From assembly GCA_963786445.1 (NCBI GenBank), contig CAWAZU010000037.1, positions 11,496 to 75,495 on the forward strand: 64,000 nt of DNA, in the 5' to 3' direction. How positions within the stretch are numbered: position 1 is the stretch's first letter; each line of letters opens with the position of its first letter. Positions 17,355 through 26,806 of the stretch are shown one piece after another. Position numbers and translations under genes: made by a program. Source of the stretch: JAFKFJ01 sp963786445. Lineage in GTDB: Bacteria > Pseudomonadota > Alphaproteobacteria > Acetobacterales > Acetobacteraceae. Below the pieces are notes generated by a model. It was not told the origin of the DNA. It worked only from the letters and a program-made list of their open reading frames with translations, and searched no databases.

Positions 17355-17700
17355 TCGAAAGGCCTCGCTGCACTGGCCGCTCACCGATCGAACTCGTGAT
17401 GTTCCCTCCAGCGTGCCGCACCGGTTCGGGCGTGGCTATGCGATATCGGCCGGCTTGAGCGAGCGAGTTCGCACGCTTGGCCTGGGCGCCGGTCCTGCGC
17501 AATTGCGATCGATAAGATTGCGGTGACATCGGCAGGGCGGCCGCAACTGTCACGGTGCGGGTTGCGCGCGAGACTGTCGTCGACAACTCTCCTTCTGGTT
17601 TGGCCAGGAGCAGGAGAGCACGTTCATCCCTGCCGTGCCGCCGCAATCCTGCGCGGGAATTGCCCTTGCCGAACGGAAGAGCATCCGGGTCGGCAGACGA
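17355..17700. other. Non-coding gap upstream of the AraC gene
   Basis: About 345 bases between the AraC start and the stop of the exported protein gene at 17701. No supported gene and no CTGCATAG element here. It should contain the AraC promoter and the terminator of the gene entering from the right, but I see no clear hairpin. Confidence 0.35.
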
Positions 17701-18324
17701 TCAGAACCAGCCCCGCGGCGCAGGCTGGATCGAGACGGCGAGCGTCTCGCTTACCACTGCGGTGATGGTGTCACCGACCTTCAACTGTGAGAGCATGGGG
17801 ATTCGTGCAGGGTCGGTGACGTCCACCGTGTAGACGCCGCCGCCAGATGGGCTGACGACGTCGACACGGTGCGCCGCCATGTCGATACCCACGACGAGGC
17901 CGCTCATCTTCGTGACACGCACGCCGACGCCGCCGGGTGCCTGCGCAGGTTGGCTGGTGACCAGCGTACTTTCATCGACAGACCGTGGGGTGCCATTGCC
18001 GCCTTGCGGCTGCGAGACGACAAAGGCCACCGAACGATAGTACTTGGCGTTCACCGTATCGCCGACCTTCAGCAGGTCGAGGCGCACAATTGGTCCAGCA
18101 GTGACGGTAACCCGCGAGCCCGAACGGCCGAGAAGCGTCACCTTCCGTGTGCTGGGATCAATCGACTGGATCTTGGCGTAGACGGTCACCGCCTCGGATT
18201 CGGGCACGACATTCGCCACTGCCGGATTGCCTTGCGCCGCCGCAAAAGGCGCAAGCGACATCGGCAGGCAGGCAGCGCAGATGATCAGTGCTGCTTCCAT
18301 GGCCCTTCGAGGGAACGCTATCAT
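17701..18324 (-). CDS. Exported protein with two repeats of an OB-like motif
   Basis: 207 residues, signal peptide up to APFAAAQ. Two internal repeats share the pattern VxxIDxxxRxVxLxxxxGxxVTVxAxPxxxLxxLKVGDxxxAxxxxxxAVxV (about 45-105 and 140-200), each ending LKVGD. Such repeats form small beta-barrels. Function unknown; probably periplasmic. AAGGAAA lies before ATG 18324. A CTGCATAG element lies 146 bases upstream. The longer frame to 18576 would translate that element and is rejected. Confidence 0.7.
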   Translation of the reverse strand: MIAFPRRAMEAALIICAACLPMSLAPFAAAQGNPAVANVVPESEAVTVYAKIQSIDPSTRKVTLLGRSGSRVTVTAGPIVRLDLLKVGDTVNAKYYRSVAFVVSQPQGGNGTPRSVDESTLVTSQPAQAPGGVGVRVTKMSGLVVGIDMAAHRVDVVSPSGGGVYTVDVTDPARIPMLSQLKVGDTITAVVSETLAVSIQPAPRGWF

Positions 18325-18460
18325 TGGGTCCGCTTTCCTTCGCTGCTGGATTGAGGAGCAGTATCGCGATTGCCGGGGCAAAATGGCCCGTGGCCATAAC
18401 GACCGGGGCGGATGCACCAGAGCCGAGGCTTTGCCCGCGTCGGAACCTGGGCGCGATCCG

Positions 18461-18483
18461 GCTGGCTGGCTATGCAGATTCAG
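18461..18483 (-). promoter_or_regulatory. CTGCATAG element, site 3 (ahead of the exported protein at 18324)
   Basis: Minus strand GCTGAATCTGCATAGCCAGC, core 18477-18470, lying 146 bases before the downstream start and pointing toward it. The flank CCAGCCA is shared with the site at 30301, which supports a protein-binding site longer than the 8-base core. Confidence 0.55.
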
Positions 18484-18592
18484 CCCTGCCTCTGGCGGAT
18501 GCAGCGTCCGCAGGCAGCGGGGCGCGGCACGCTCGCAGCCGCCCGCCCCGGCCTGGCCTTGGGCGGGCGGCGTCATCGAAGCCGTGCGCCGG

Positions 18593-20257
18593 CTACTCCG
18601 TGGCGCCTTTCATCGCCTTGATGCGTGCTTCGATTTCGGCCTTGACGGCTTCAAGATTGAAGCTCGCCCCGCGCTGCATCGGCGGGTAGTCGATGAAAGT
18701 GAGCGCGTATTCGGCGACTTTCTGCTGGAGGAACACGAATCGCCAGAATTCGTGGATGTAGAAATCCCCCACGTATTCGAACGAGCCGTCGTTGCCCCGC
18801 ATGAACCCCATCCGCTCGAACGGATCGAGCCGCAGATTGGTGAGGATCGGCATATCAACGTGGACCGTTCCGCCAATCCATCCGTTTGGCTGATCGATCA
18901 TCCTGAACTTCCAGTCGTCGATGCGAACCGCGCCCAGGGTCCCTTCCGCGAAATAGAAAATCTCGTGGCGGCTGGACGGTCCTTTGCCGGTCAGCACGTT
19001 GGTCTGGTCGTAGCCGTCGAGATGAACCTTGTAGGTGCTCTCACCGAGTTGCTTGCCTTTCAGCAATTCTTCTTTGATGCCCGGGCTGCCGGCGAAGGCG
19101 ACCAGGGTCGGAAAGAAGTCCAGACCCGAGAAGATACCGTTCTCGACCTTGCCGGCGGGGATATGCCCCGGCCAGCGGGCGATCATCGGCACCCGCATGC
19201 CGCCTTCCATGATCGTCCCCTTTCCGGCGGCGAACGGCGTGTTGCCGCCGTCGGGCCAGGTGAAGTTCTCGGCGCCGTTGTCGGTTGTGAACACGACGAT
19301 CGTGTTGTTCTCGAGGCCGTCGGACTTCAACTTCTCCAGCACGCCGCCGACGATGTCGTCCAGCTGAGACATCACGCCTTCCTCCAGATACCACCCGTTC
19401 TCCGGCGTCAGCCGGTTCTGGTATTTGGGTGACAGATGCGAGATGACGTGCACGCGCGTGGGGTTCAGCCAGACGAAGAACGGCTTGCCGTCCTTTTCGG
19501 CCTTGTCGATGAATTTCACGGTGTGATCGAGAATGTCCTCGTCGACGGTCTCCATGTTGTACTTGATGCCGGGCATCGGGTGCGGCGGCAGCGGCCCCTC
19601 ATCGACAATTCGCTGCTTGCCGACCTTGCCCCAGCGCGGTTGCACGGTCTGATCGTCGGTGTCGGCGGCAAACGTGTGCAGCAGGTTGCGCGGGCCGATG
19701 GTGTCCTTCAGCGCCGGTGGATAAGAGTGCCAGAACGGGTCTTCCATCGCGTCGAGGTGGTAGAGATAGCCCCAGAACTCGTCAAATCCGTGCAAAGTCG
19801 GCAGGTACTGGTTCAGGTCGCCGAGATGGTTCTTGCCGAACTGGCCGGTTTCGTAGCCCAGTGCCTTCAGCGCGGTGGCGATCGTGGGGGCCGCGTCGGG
19901 CATGCCGACCTTGGCGCCGGCTTGGCCAACCGTGGTCAGGCCGGTGCGGATCGGCAGTTCGCCGGTGATGAAGTTGGCGCGGCCGGCGGTGCAGCTCGGC
20001 TCCGCGTAATAGTCGGTGAAGCGCATGCCGTCGGCCGCTAGCTTATCGAGATTCGGCGTCGTGTTATACATGAGTCCCTGGTGATACGCGCCGACGTTCG
20101 ACCAGCCGACATCGTCACCCATGATGACGATGATATTGGGTTTCTGCGCCGGGCTCTGCGCCTGTGCAGAGCCGGCAGCGAACAGCGTACCGGCCAGCAG
20201 AGGCCCGATAGCGAGCCCGCTAAAAAAGCCTGGGCGATGACTTTCGCAACATTGCAC
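18593..20257 (-). CDS. Arylsulfatase family protein (exported)
   Basis: 554-residue sulfatase of the alkaline-phosphatase superfamily, acting in the periplasm on a sulfate ester. The signal peptide ends AGSAQAQ. Metal ligands are in NIIVIMGDDVGWSN. The catalytic Cys89 lies in SCTAGRANFITG, a CxAxR variant of the usual CxPxR formylglycine motif. FTTDNGAENFTWPDGG gives the second metal site. The start is GTG 20257: AGGAG lies five bases upstream, and no closer ATG exists. The formylglycine-generating enzyme is not in this window. A CTGCATAG element lies 97 bases upstream. Confidence 0.9.
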   Translation of the reverse strand: MQCCESHRPGFFSGLAIGPLLAGTLFAAGSAQAQSPAQKPNIIVIMGDDVGWSNVGAYHQGLMYNTTPNLDKLAADGMRFTDYYAEPSCTAGRANFITGELPIRTGLTTVGQAGAKVGMPDAAPTIATALKALGYETGQFGKNHLGDLNQYLPTLHGFDEFWGYLYHLDAMEDPFWHSYPPALKDTIGPRNLLHTFAADTDDQTVQPRWGKVGKQRIVDEGPLPPHPMPGIKYNMETVDEDILDHTVKFIDKAEKDGKPFFVWLNPTRVHVISHLSPKYQNRLTPENGWYLEEGVMSQLDDIVGGVLEKLKSDGLENNTIVVFTTDNGAENFTWPDGGNTPFAAGKGTIMEGGMRVPMIARWPGHIPAGKVENGIFSGLDFFPTLVAFAGSPGIKEELLKGKQLGESTYKVHLDGYDQTNVLTGKGPSSRHEIFYFAEGTLGAVRIDDWKFRMIDQPNGWIGGTVHVDMPILTNLRLDPFERMGFMRGNDGSFEYVGDFYIHEFWRFVFLQQKVAEYALTFIDYPPMQRGASFNLEAVKAEIEARIKAMKGATE

Positions 20258-20345
20258 GAGATCTCCTGGTGGGACTGAATCCGGGCCGCTGCCATGCCGG
20301 TGGCGGCTCAAGATCCTGTCGCGCGCAGGCTATTGGCCGGGGAGC

Positions 20346-20367
20346 GTCGCCGCCTATGCAGATTGGG
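20346..20367 (-). promoter_or_regulatory. CTGCATAG element, site 4 (ahead of the sulfatase)
   Basis: Minus strand GCCCAATCTGCATAGGCGGC, core 20361-20354, 97 bases before the GTG start of the sulfatase and pointing toward it. It is the shortest element-to-start distance of the eight. Confidence 0.55.
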
Positions 20368-20450
20368 CGGATCGCCGCATCCGCTCGCGCCCGGCCGGCC
20401 GCGGGTGGGACCGGTCGTTCCCCCGGGCTTGCGGCCCGCCACCACCTGGA

Positions 20451-21456
20451 TCACGTACCCCTGAGCATCGTCGTGCTTAGGTGGGACGAAAGCGGCGCTC
20501 CGTGCCGGGACGCCGTTTCGAACCGCCGCAATGTCACAGACGGCAATTCCCCGAAGGTCGCACGATACATGACCGCGAACCGGCCAAGCTCCCAGAAGCC
20601 GAATTCGGTTGCGATCGCCGTGACGTTCGCACCCGCCGGGCTGCCGCGCATCAGAGCGCGTCGTGCGAGATGCAGCCGGCGCAGGGTCAGGAATCGACGG
20701 GGGCTCATTCCCAGCGCCTCCTGGCAATATTGTCGGAGAATGCGCGCGGAGACACCCACCGTCCGGCAGAGATCGGTCACATAAAGCGGTTGATCGAGGT
20801 CAGCTTCCACTGCGTCCATGAATTTCGTCATGATCTTGTCGCGGTGGCCCGTTGACCCCGGCTGGCTCTTGACACCTTCACCGGCAAGGCAGGCCAGCAG
20901 GTACTCGCGTTGCGGCTTCGGCGAAGGCGCGTGCGACCTCCGTCCCCGGGCGAACGCGGGGCGCCATCCGGATCAGTTCGCTGGCGGAGTTGGCAAGCGA
21001 GAAAAATCGCCCCAGCGCACCGGGAGAGGGTCTGACGATCCGGGCGGATTTGACGTCGACCGGATGGCCGATCAATGCGCGGGCGGCGCAACTCAGATGC
21101 TCGGGTGACGCCATGACCCACAGGATATCGTTGCCGGGCGCGCTGCGCTGGACGGATTCCCCTCCGGGTGCGCCGACCTTGAGCTCCCCGGCGAGCATTT
21201 GTCTTCCCCGCACGATCGGAAGCGGACCGGTGCCAATCCACCCCGTCAGTGCCAATCTGTCGGGCGGCAACGCGACGCGCATAATCCGCGCCAAGTTCAC
21301 GCGCCCATACTGAAGCAGAATGGCGCCAGCATCGATTGCGGCCAGGCTGGCGTGAAAGTCGCCAGGCTCAATCACCTTGTATTCCACGTTGACGCCACAA
21401 ATTCCGGCCTGCAGATCATCAGCGTCCACAAATGTGCGTTGTAATGCCGTAATCAC
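20451..21456 (-). pseudogene. AraC-family regulator split by a single-base frameshift (araC-2)
   Basis: The N-terminal ligand-binding domain reads in one frame to about 20910 (ends EVARAFAEAAT, then a spurious RVPAGLPCR stop). The correct continuation REYLLACLAGEGVKSQ lies in the next frame and runs into a full AraC helix-turn-helix domain (VTDLCRTVGVSARILRQYCQ, EFGFWELGRFAVMYRATFGELP). The total span is 3n+1 bases, which fits one inserted base near 20908-20912. The protein is a paralogue of the intact AraC at 16374. The start is taken as GTG 21456; a frame to ATG 21528 overlaps an FNR-like box. It may be a sequencing error rather than a dead gene. Confidence 0.75.
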
Positions 21457-21527
21457 TACAGGCCCTGTCTCTGTTGGGTGTATTTTAACAGAATGGATAA
21501 TGATTCCGATATCGGAGCACTGACACA

Positions 21528-21541
21528 TTGACGTAAATCAA
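21528..21541. promoter_or_regulatory. FNR/FixK-type box candidate
   Basis: TTGACGTAAATCAA differs by one base from the palindrome TTGAT-N4-ATCAA bound by FNR/FixK/NnrR proteins. It lies about 70 bases upstream of the proposed GTG start of araC-2, a suitable position for control by oxygen or nitrogen oxides. It stands out as A/T-rich in a GC-rich sequence. A single site, so moderate confidence. Confidence 0.45.
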
Positions 21542-21749
21542 CACCGCAGTACGGATACGGAGTGCGGCATGTATTACAGGTGCAGTCGCGAGTATTGTGG
21601 CTCAACCATATGGTGAGCGCAGCGGTATATCTTCTGTTGACTCTGCCGTAACCTCAGACGGTTCTCACCAACAGTTAATTTAGGTGTCAAATGCCTGTGT
21701 GGCCGAGCGAGTGGTCTTACCGGCTTGAACTATCGGCTCGCCGCCCGAT

Positions 21750-23084
21750 TCAGGCCGCCTGCGCCCTGCCGACCGCCGATGCCGGTCCACCCGCCAAGGT
21801 GCCGGTCGGTGCACCGGCGTCCCACATCAGGCGCGGATCGAAGCCCTCCGCGGCGAGCATGGTCAGGATCACCACGGCACAAAACGCGACCGCTCCGGCG
21901 CCAGGCTCGATCGTGACGATCGTGCCGAACCGGACCAGCGCCCCTAGCAATGCCTCCATGAAGATGTCGATCATCGACCATCGCCCGATCCACCGCACGA
22001 CATGGTAGAGCCGAGTTCGATCACGCAGCCACCCCGAGCGCCCGGTCTGCGTTGCGACCAGCATGACGGTGAGTCCGATGAGCTTCAGCATCGGCACCGC
22101 GATGCTGGCGAAGAACACAAGCGCGGCCAGCGGATACATGCGGGACGAGATCAGTTCCCGGACTCCGCCGATGATCGTGCTCGGCGTTCCGGCGCCCAGT
22201 TGGACGACGGTGAGCACCGGGTAGTAGTTGGCAGGCAGATAGAGCACCGCGGCGGCGATCAGCAACGCCCAGGTGCGCTGCACGCTGTTCGGCTTGCGCG
22301 CGTGCAGCACCGAGCCGCAGCGTGGGCAGCTTGCCTCATCATTCCCCACGACGCTGACCAGCCCGCAGGCCTCGCAACCGCGAGCATCTGCCAGCCGGCG
22401 CGGCGGCAGCGCGGGCACCGCCCCGCGGCGCCCCGGTTCGCGCCGGTCCAGTGCGTCCCATACGGCATCCCGGTCGAGCGCACCCTCCGCCCACACCATG
22501 ACGAAGGTGAGCGCCAGGAGCGCGAACACACCTGTTCCGAGATCGATCGTCACCAGGTCGCCGAGTTTCACATAGGCGACAAAGACCCCGAAGACGAAGA
22601 CCTCGATCATCGACCAGGGCGTCAGCCGTTCGACCATGACGAATATGCGACGCAAGTGGCGCGGCGGTGTCGCTTCGTGCAGGCGGATCAGCACATAGAG
22701 GGTGCCTGCCAGTTTCGCGAACGGCGCCAGGGCCGTCGTGAAGAGGACAGTCGCTGCCAGCGGGCCCATTCCGCGCCGCAGCAACTCCACCGGTCCCGCG
22801 AAGAGGTCGGCATGGTGCAGCATGCCCGCGGCCTGGACCCGCATCAGCGTCGTGGTGCAGACGACCGCCAGCAGCACGAGGGCCGAGAGGGTGAGAGCGA
22901 TGCTGCGTTCCAGCGGATGCACCCGGGCGCGGCGCAGCGTGGTGGTGCAGCGGCTGCAGCGGGCAACGGTGCCGGGCGCCAGCTCCGGTATGACCTGGAA
23001 TAGCCCACATCCCGGGCACTCGCGCAGAGCGGCTTCGGTAAGCCCATCGTCATCGGACGCCGCAATGGACCAGGGCGGCGTCAT
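21750..23084 (-). CDS. pqiA: Paraquat-inducible protein A (PqiA)
   Basis: 444-residue inner-membrane protein with two PqiA repeats. Each repeat has a cysteine ribbon (CPGCGLF-CSRC at about 23-46 and CEACGLV-CPRC at about 228-250) followed by four membrane segments, with the family's WSMIEVFVFGVFVAYVKL and WSMIDIFMEALLGALVRFG. It works with the MCE protein PqiB in lipid trafficking across the envelope. It is the last gene of a pqiB-pqiC-pqiA operon: its ATG overlaps the pqiC stop by four bases. E. coli has pqiA first, so the order here is permuted. Confidence 0.92.
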   Translation of the reverse strand: MTPPWSIAASDDDGLTEAALRECPGCGLFQVIPELAPGTVARCSRCTTTLRRARVHPLERSIALTLSALVLLAVVCTTTLMRVQAAGMLHHADLFAGPVELLRRGMGPLAATVLFTTALAPFAKLAGTLYVLIRLHEATPPRHLRRIFVMVERLTPWSMIEVFVFGVFVAYVKLGDLVTIDLGTGVFALLALTFVMVWAEGALDRDAVWDALDRREPGRRGAVPALPPRRLADARGCEACGLVSVVGNDEASCPRCGSVLHARKPNSVQRTWALLIAAAVLYLPANYYPVLTVVQLGAGTPSTIIGGVRELISSRMYPLAALVFFASIAVPMLKLIGLTVMLVATQTGRSGWLRDRTRLYHVVRWIGRWSMIDIFMEALLGALVRFGTIVTIEPGAGAVAFCAVVILTMLAAEGFDPRLMWDAGAPTGTLAGGPASAVGRAQAA

Positions 23085-23698
23085 CGGGGCGCCGGCCCTG
23101 CTGTCAGCATGGCAGCCAGCCCGTCCGCAAGTTGGCCGACTGCGGAACTGATCGATGTCACCTCGGCGGTCGTGTCCGGCGAGGATGTCGGCGCGACGAA
23201 GCGGAACGTACGCAGGCGCGGCGCCCTCCGCCCCTTGACGTCAACTGACGCCTGGGCCTGCAGCACGAGTGCGCCGCTGGCGTCCTTGTCGAGCCGCTCG
23301 ATATTGATCTCGACCGTCGCATCGGCCGGAACGGACACGGCACCGCTCTCGTTCACGACCGCGCTCCCCGGCAGGCGCTGCCTCAGCTCCTCGGCCAGGA
23401 GCCTTCCCAGCATCGCCGACAGCGGCTCCCCCCACCAGTCGTTGGCCATCACGTCGAGCCGATAGCCGGCCGAGGAGCGGACGATCTGCAACTGCTGCAG
23501 GTAGCGTGCGAGCGAAACCTCCCGCAGCCCGATCACTTTCGGTGCGCCGGCCTGTGTCTGCCCGGCGACGGGCGCGATCGTGTAGAGCGCCGGACGCGGC
23601 GAGCTGCAAGCGGCGACGGCGATCGCGAGCACGAAGCAGACCGCGGCGGCGGCGAGTGCAGGGCGACCCCGCGAGCTGGCTTCGCCTGCCGGCATCAC
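23081..23698 (-). CDS. pqiC: PqiC-family outer-membrane lipoprotein (DUF330-like)
   Basis: 205 residues with a lipoprotein signal ending AVAAC (lipobox cysteine near residue 31). The body has LYTIAP, VIGLREVSLARYLQQLQIV and WWGEPLSAMLGRLLAEELRQRL, typical of the ABC-type auxiliary lipoprotein family that anchors PqiB to the outer membrane. It overlaps both neighbours by four bases. Confidence 0.9.
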   Translation of the reverse strand: MMPAGEASSRGRPALAAAAVCFVLAIAVAACSSPRPALYTIAPVAGQTQAGAPKVIGLREVSLARYLQQLQIVRSSAGYRLDVMANDWWGEPLSAMLGRLLAEELRQRLPGSAVVNESGAVSVPADATVEINIERLDKDASGALVLQAQASVDVKGRRAPRLRTFRFVAPTSSPDTTAEVTSISSAVGQLADGLAAMLTAGPAPR

Positions 23699-25389
23699 TC
23701 GACCCCGCCCTGGGGCCGGCCCTTGACCAGCGCCTCCGGGTGGCGCGTGAGCAGGTCGGACAGCGCCTGGATCGAGCGGACCCCGTCGTTCAGTTGAACC
23801 AGGAGCCGCTCCAGTTCGCGTTCGAACCTGGTATTGTCGCCATAGGCGGACCCGACCGATACCATCAGGCCGTTGGCTTCGGTCAGCGTCCTCTGCAGAC
23901 CCGCCGCGATGTCGGGCAGTCGTTTGGCCGCGGGGGCAAAGCCCTTGTCCAGATTCTGCACCGTCGCCTGCGCGCTCGCCATTGTCGCTGCCATGGATGC
24001 GAGCGTCTGCTTGAGTTGCGCGCCTCCCGCGATGTCGTTCAGGTTCTGGGTGAGGTCGAGCACGTTCTTTCCGATGGTATCGAACGGGATGGCGTTCACC
24101 TTGGCCATCAACTCGCCTGCCGAGGCCGTCAGGCTGTTCAGCCCTCCTGAGTTGGTGGCCGGCACCACGAAGCTTGCGCCGTCCATGGTCACCGATGCCG
24201 GGGGCGCGCCATGGATGAACTCGAGTGCCACGACCTGCTGGCCGGTAAGCAGATTGCCGCTCTGCAGACTCGCCCGCAGGCCCTGCTTGAGCAGCGCGCC
24301 CACTCCCTCCGCGACGGTGGCATAGGCGCGCTTGCCGATCCCGATCACGCGCTCCGGCTCGACATCGAAGTGTACCGGCGCCAGCACTGCATCGGCGGTG
24401 GCGTCGTAGGTCAGACGTACATCGGTGACGTGGCCAACCGTGAGGCCGCGCAGCGTCACCTCCGCGCCGGGTGCGAGGCCGCGGATCGAGCCGGTGAAGT
24501 AGGATACCAACGGAATTTTGCGGCTGTACGACGCACCTTCGGCAGCGTCCTGGTTCGGGAACAACGGAAAGGCGTGATTTACGGCGGCCATCGCGGCTGC
24601 GCTCTTGCCGCGGGGCGTATCGAAGGCAACGCCGCCCAGCAGCAGCGCGCGCAGCGATTCGAGCTGCACCTCCACGCCCGCTCCGGCCAGCTTTACGCTG
24701 ACACCAGAAGCATTCCAGAACCGCGTCTCGTCACGTACATACTTGTCAAAAGGCGCGCGCACAAATACGTGAATCGCAACGCTCTCTGCCATGTCGTCCA
24801 CGTCCCAGCCCAGGACCTCGCCCACGGCGAGATCGCGGAAGAACACCGGCGAACCGACGGAGACCGCGTTCAGCCGGGCGCTGCGCAGCAGAAAGCTGCG
24901 TCCAGGCACGTCGGCTCGCAGGACGGGCGGGTCCTCCTGCCCAGCGAATTCCCGTTTTGCCTTGCCGCCGTCTGCTCCCGGCAGCATCCCGATGTAGGAT
25001 CCAGAGATCAAGGTGCCGAGCCCGGACAGATTGCCGGCAAACAGCCGCGGCTTTTCCACCCAAAACACTGTCCTGTCGGTCAGCAGCGGCCGGGCTTCGC
25101 GCGTGGTCGCGACCGTGACCAGAACGTGACTGTGGTCGCGCGCAAGAGCCAGCCTCTGCACCGTGCCAAGGGGGAAATCCCTGAACCTGAGCTGCGACTG
25201 GCCCGCCTGCAGGCCTTCGGCCCCTTCGAATGAAATCGTGATCGTTGGCCCCTCCTTGGATAGCGTGTTCCAGGCGAGCCAGAGCCCGATGACAATGGCG
25301 ACGATCGGGATGATCCAGATGATCGACAGACGCCGGGCTGCGCGAACAGAAGCGCGGCCGACGACGTGTGGGTTCGTGAGCTCGCTCAT
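23695..25389 (-). CDS. pqiB: PqiB, MCE-domain lipid-transport protein
   Basis: 564 residues with one N-terminal membrane anchor (SIIWIIPIVAIVIGLWLAW) and three MCE domains (about 45-130, 155-250 and 280-390; for example GLQAGQSQLRFRDFPLGTVQ, NAVSVGSPVFFRDLAVG and GLAPGAEVTLRGLTVG). A long C-terminal helical region forms the periplasmic needle. The start is ATG 25389, with GGGAG upstream. It bridges inner and outer membranes with PqiA and PqiC. A CTGCATAG element lies 326 bases upstream. Confidence 0.93.
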   Translation of the reverse strand: MSELTNPHVVGRASVRAARRLSIIWIIPIVAIVIGLWLAWNTLSKEGPTITISFEGAEGLQAGQSQLRFRDFPLGTVQRLALARDHSHVLVTVATTREARPLLTDRTVFWVEKPRLFAGNLSGLGTLISGSYIGMLPGADGGKAKREFAGQEDPPVLRADVPGRSFLLRSARLNAVSVGSPVFFRDLAVGEVLGWDVDDMAESVAIHVFVRAPFDKYVRDETRFWNASGVSVKLAGAGVEVQLESLRALLLGGVAFDTPRGKSAAAMAAVNHAFPLFPNQDAAEGASYSRKIPLVSYFTGSIRGLAPGAEVTLRGLTVGHVTDVRLTYDATADAVLAPVHFDVEPERVIGIGKRAYATVAEGVGALLKQGLRASLQSGNLLTGQQVVALEFIHGAPPASVTMDGASFVVPATNSGGLNSLTASAGELMAKVNAIPFDTIGKNVLDLTQNLNDIAGGAQLKQTLASMAATMASAQATVQNLDKGFAPAAKRLPDIAAGLQRTLTEANGLMVSVGSAYGDNTRFERELERLLVQLNDGVRSIQALSDLLTRHPEALVKGRPQGGVE

Positions 25390-25708
25390 CCCTGATCTCC
25401 CTGTGCGCATGGTCGTGGACAACACCGCGCCGCGGGCGCACAGACCCGCGCTCTTGGCGATTGAGCCCGCCAGGCCGTGACCGCGACGGCGGGCGTATCA
25501 TCGCCGCGGAGCTGACGAGCAGCCGCTGCGAGGACGAGTTCGCGGCTCGGTGTCGTGCTCGATCAGTCAGAGGAGCGGTGTCGTCGACGGCGCCGCCAAG
25601 ATTCCCGACGCCAGAAAACCAAACGCGGATGCTTGCGCCCCCCCGATATCCCATTGACCGGATTGCAGGAAACATCGGGTGTCAGCGACACTGTAGCGGC
25701 TTCGCCAG

Positions 25709-25731
25709 GGCCGACTATGCAGTTTCGGCGA
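25709..25731 (-). promoter_or_regulatory. CTGCATAG element, site 5 (toward pqiBCA)
   Basis: Minus strand GCCGAAACTGCATAGTCGGC, core 25722-25715, matching the consensus at nearly every position. It is 326 bases before pqiB, the longest distance of the set, and points toward it. Confidence 0.5.
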
Positions 25732-25925
25732 GCGGGGCGCCCCCGCTTTGGAACGCCGGTTGGCGATATTGCTCGCACGCTTGCTGGATCAGCGGTGACG
25801 AACACCGACGCTCCGAATACCGACCGTGTGCTGCCATCACATTGCCGTCATCCGGCCGAAATCTGCCCGTGCCTTGCGACATCGGCGCTCCCGACGCGAT
25901 CCAAAAGCCACCAGCGTCCAGGACG

Positions 25926-25948
25926 CCGATTCTGCATAGTCAGCCCAT
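25926..25948 (+). promoter_or_regulatory. CTGCATAG element, site 6 (toward the membrane protein at 26181)
   Basis: Plus strand GCCGATTCTGCATAGTCAGC, core 25933-25940, 241 bases before ATG 26181 and pointing toward it. Confidence 0.5.
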
Positions 25949-26180
25949 GCACCGTTGCCTCAAGATCACGCCGGCGATACTCGACGGCAACGTTGTCCAT
26001 GCCAGGGAACATTCACCCGGCAACAAGGGCGGCGACCCGACCGCCGACGATGACCTGCTGTGCAGCCGACGGCATTCAACCCGCGCGGCGACACCGTCGA
26101 ACAGGACATCGCTGCCTGTGCCGTCGGTAGCGCCAAGCCCGTCAACGTATCGATCATCGCGCGGAGATGGAGAGCGCGCT

Positions 26181-26774
26181 ATGCGCAATGACCCAGGTCA
26201 GACCTACGATCCCGCAGCGGTTGCCGCCAAAGGCGGCTCAGATAGACCTGGGCGAAACCTAAAGAAATGGGCGGTAGGAGAACTCAAGCAGTTTCTCATA
26301 ATCACCCTGTATCTCTGGGCAATGTTGGCGCTGTTCAACTTCCATAAGACTATTGTTCTCGAACAGAATCACATCGACTATCAGTCCCAGGGATTCGCCA
26401 TCGTCAACGCTCTGATATTGGCGAAAGTCATGCTGGTTGCCGAAGGTCTGCGCCTGGGCAATAGGTTTAAGGATCATCCGCTGATCTATGCAGTGCTTTA
26501 CAAGAGCTTTGCCTTTGCCGTCGTCCTGGTCTGTTTCCACATCGTCGAAGGTGTGGCTGTCGCACTGTTGCGTAGCCAACCACTCACCGAAAATCTCGCC
26601 GAGTTCGGAGGCGGGGGCTTGAAAGGGATCGTGTCGGTGGGCGCGATCCTGTTCGTGGCGCTCATTCCCTTCTTCATGTTCCGCGAGGTCGCACGCGTGA
26701 TTGGTGCCGACCAGCTATGGCAGCTGCTGTTCAGCCGCGGAACCAAGACGTTCACGCTGTCGGTCCAGGAGTGA
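26181..26774 (+). CDS. Four-helix membrane protein of unknown function
   Basis: 197 residues. After a polar start and a basic RPGRNLKKW segment come four hydrophobic segments: FLIITLYLWAMLALFNF, GFAIVNALILAKVMLVAEG, YAVLYKSFAFAVVLVCFHI and IVSVGAILFVALIPFFMF. GGAGA lies seven bases before the ATG. The family is not recognised. GC is lower than average. It leads a likely operon with the DUF2092-like and glycine-rich exported proteins downstream. Confidence 0.75.
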   Translation: MRNDPGQTYDPAAVAAKGGSDRPGRNLKKWAVGELKQFLIITLYLWAMLALFNFHKTIVLEQNHIDYQSQGFAIVNALILAKVMLVAEGLRLGNRFKDHPLIYAVLYKSFAFAVVLVCFHIVEGVAVALLRSQPLTENLAEFGGGGLKGIVSVGAILFVALIPFFMFREVARVIGADQLWQLLFSRGTKTFTLSVQE

Positions 26775-26806
26775 TGGTCACGTCTGGAAGCACTGGAGAA
26801 ATCGCG

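Larger units (their letters stand above)
25390..26180. other. Long divergent intergenic region with two CTGCATAG elements
   Basis: About 790 bases between the pqi operon (leftward) and the gene at 26181 (rightward). Reading frames cross it, but they lack codon bias and translate the regulatory elements, so I treat it as non-coding. It holds sites 5 (leftward) and 6 (rightward), 210 bases apart and pointing outward to each operon. It may also hold a decayed gene. Confidence 0.5.

Noticed and set aside
25461..26180. N-terminal 240-residue extension of the membrane protein at 26181
   Set aside because: It lacks codon bias, has no domain and would translate two regulatory elements; ATG 26181 has its own ribosome-binding site.
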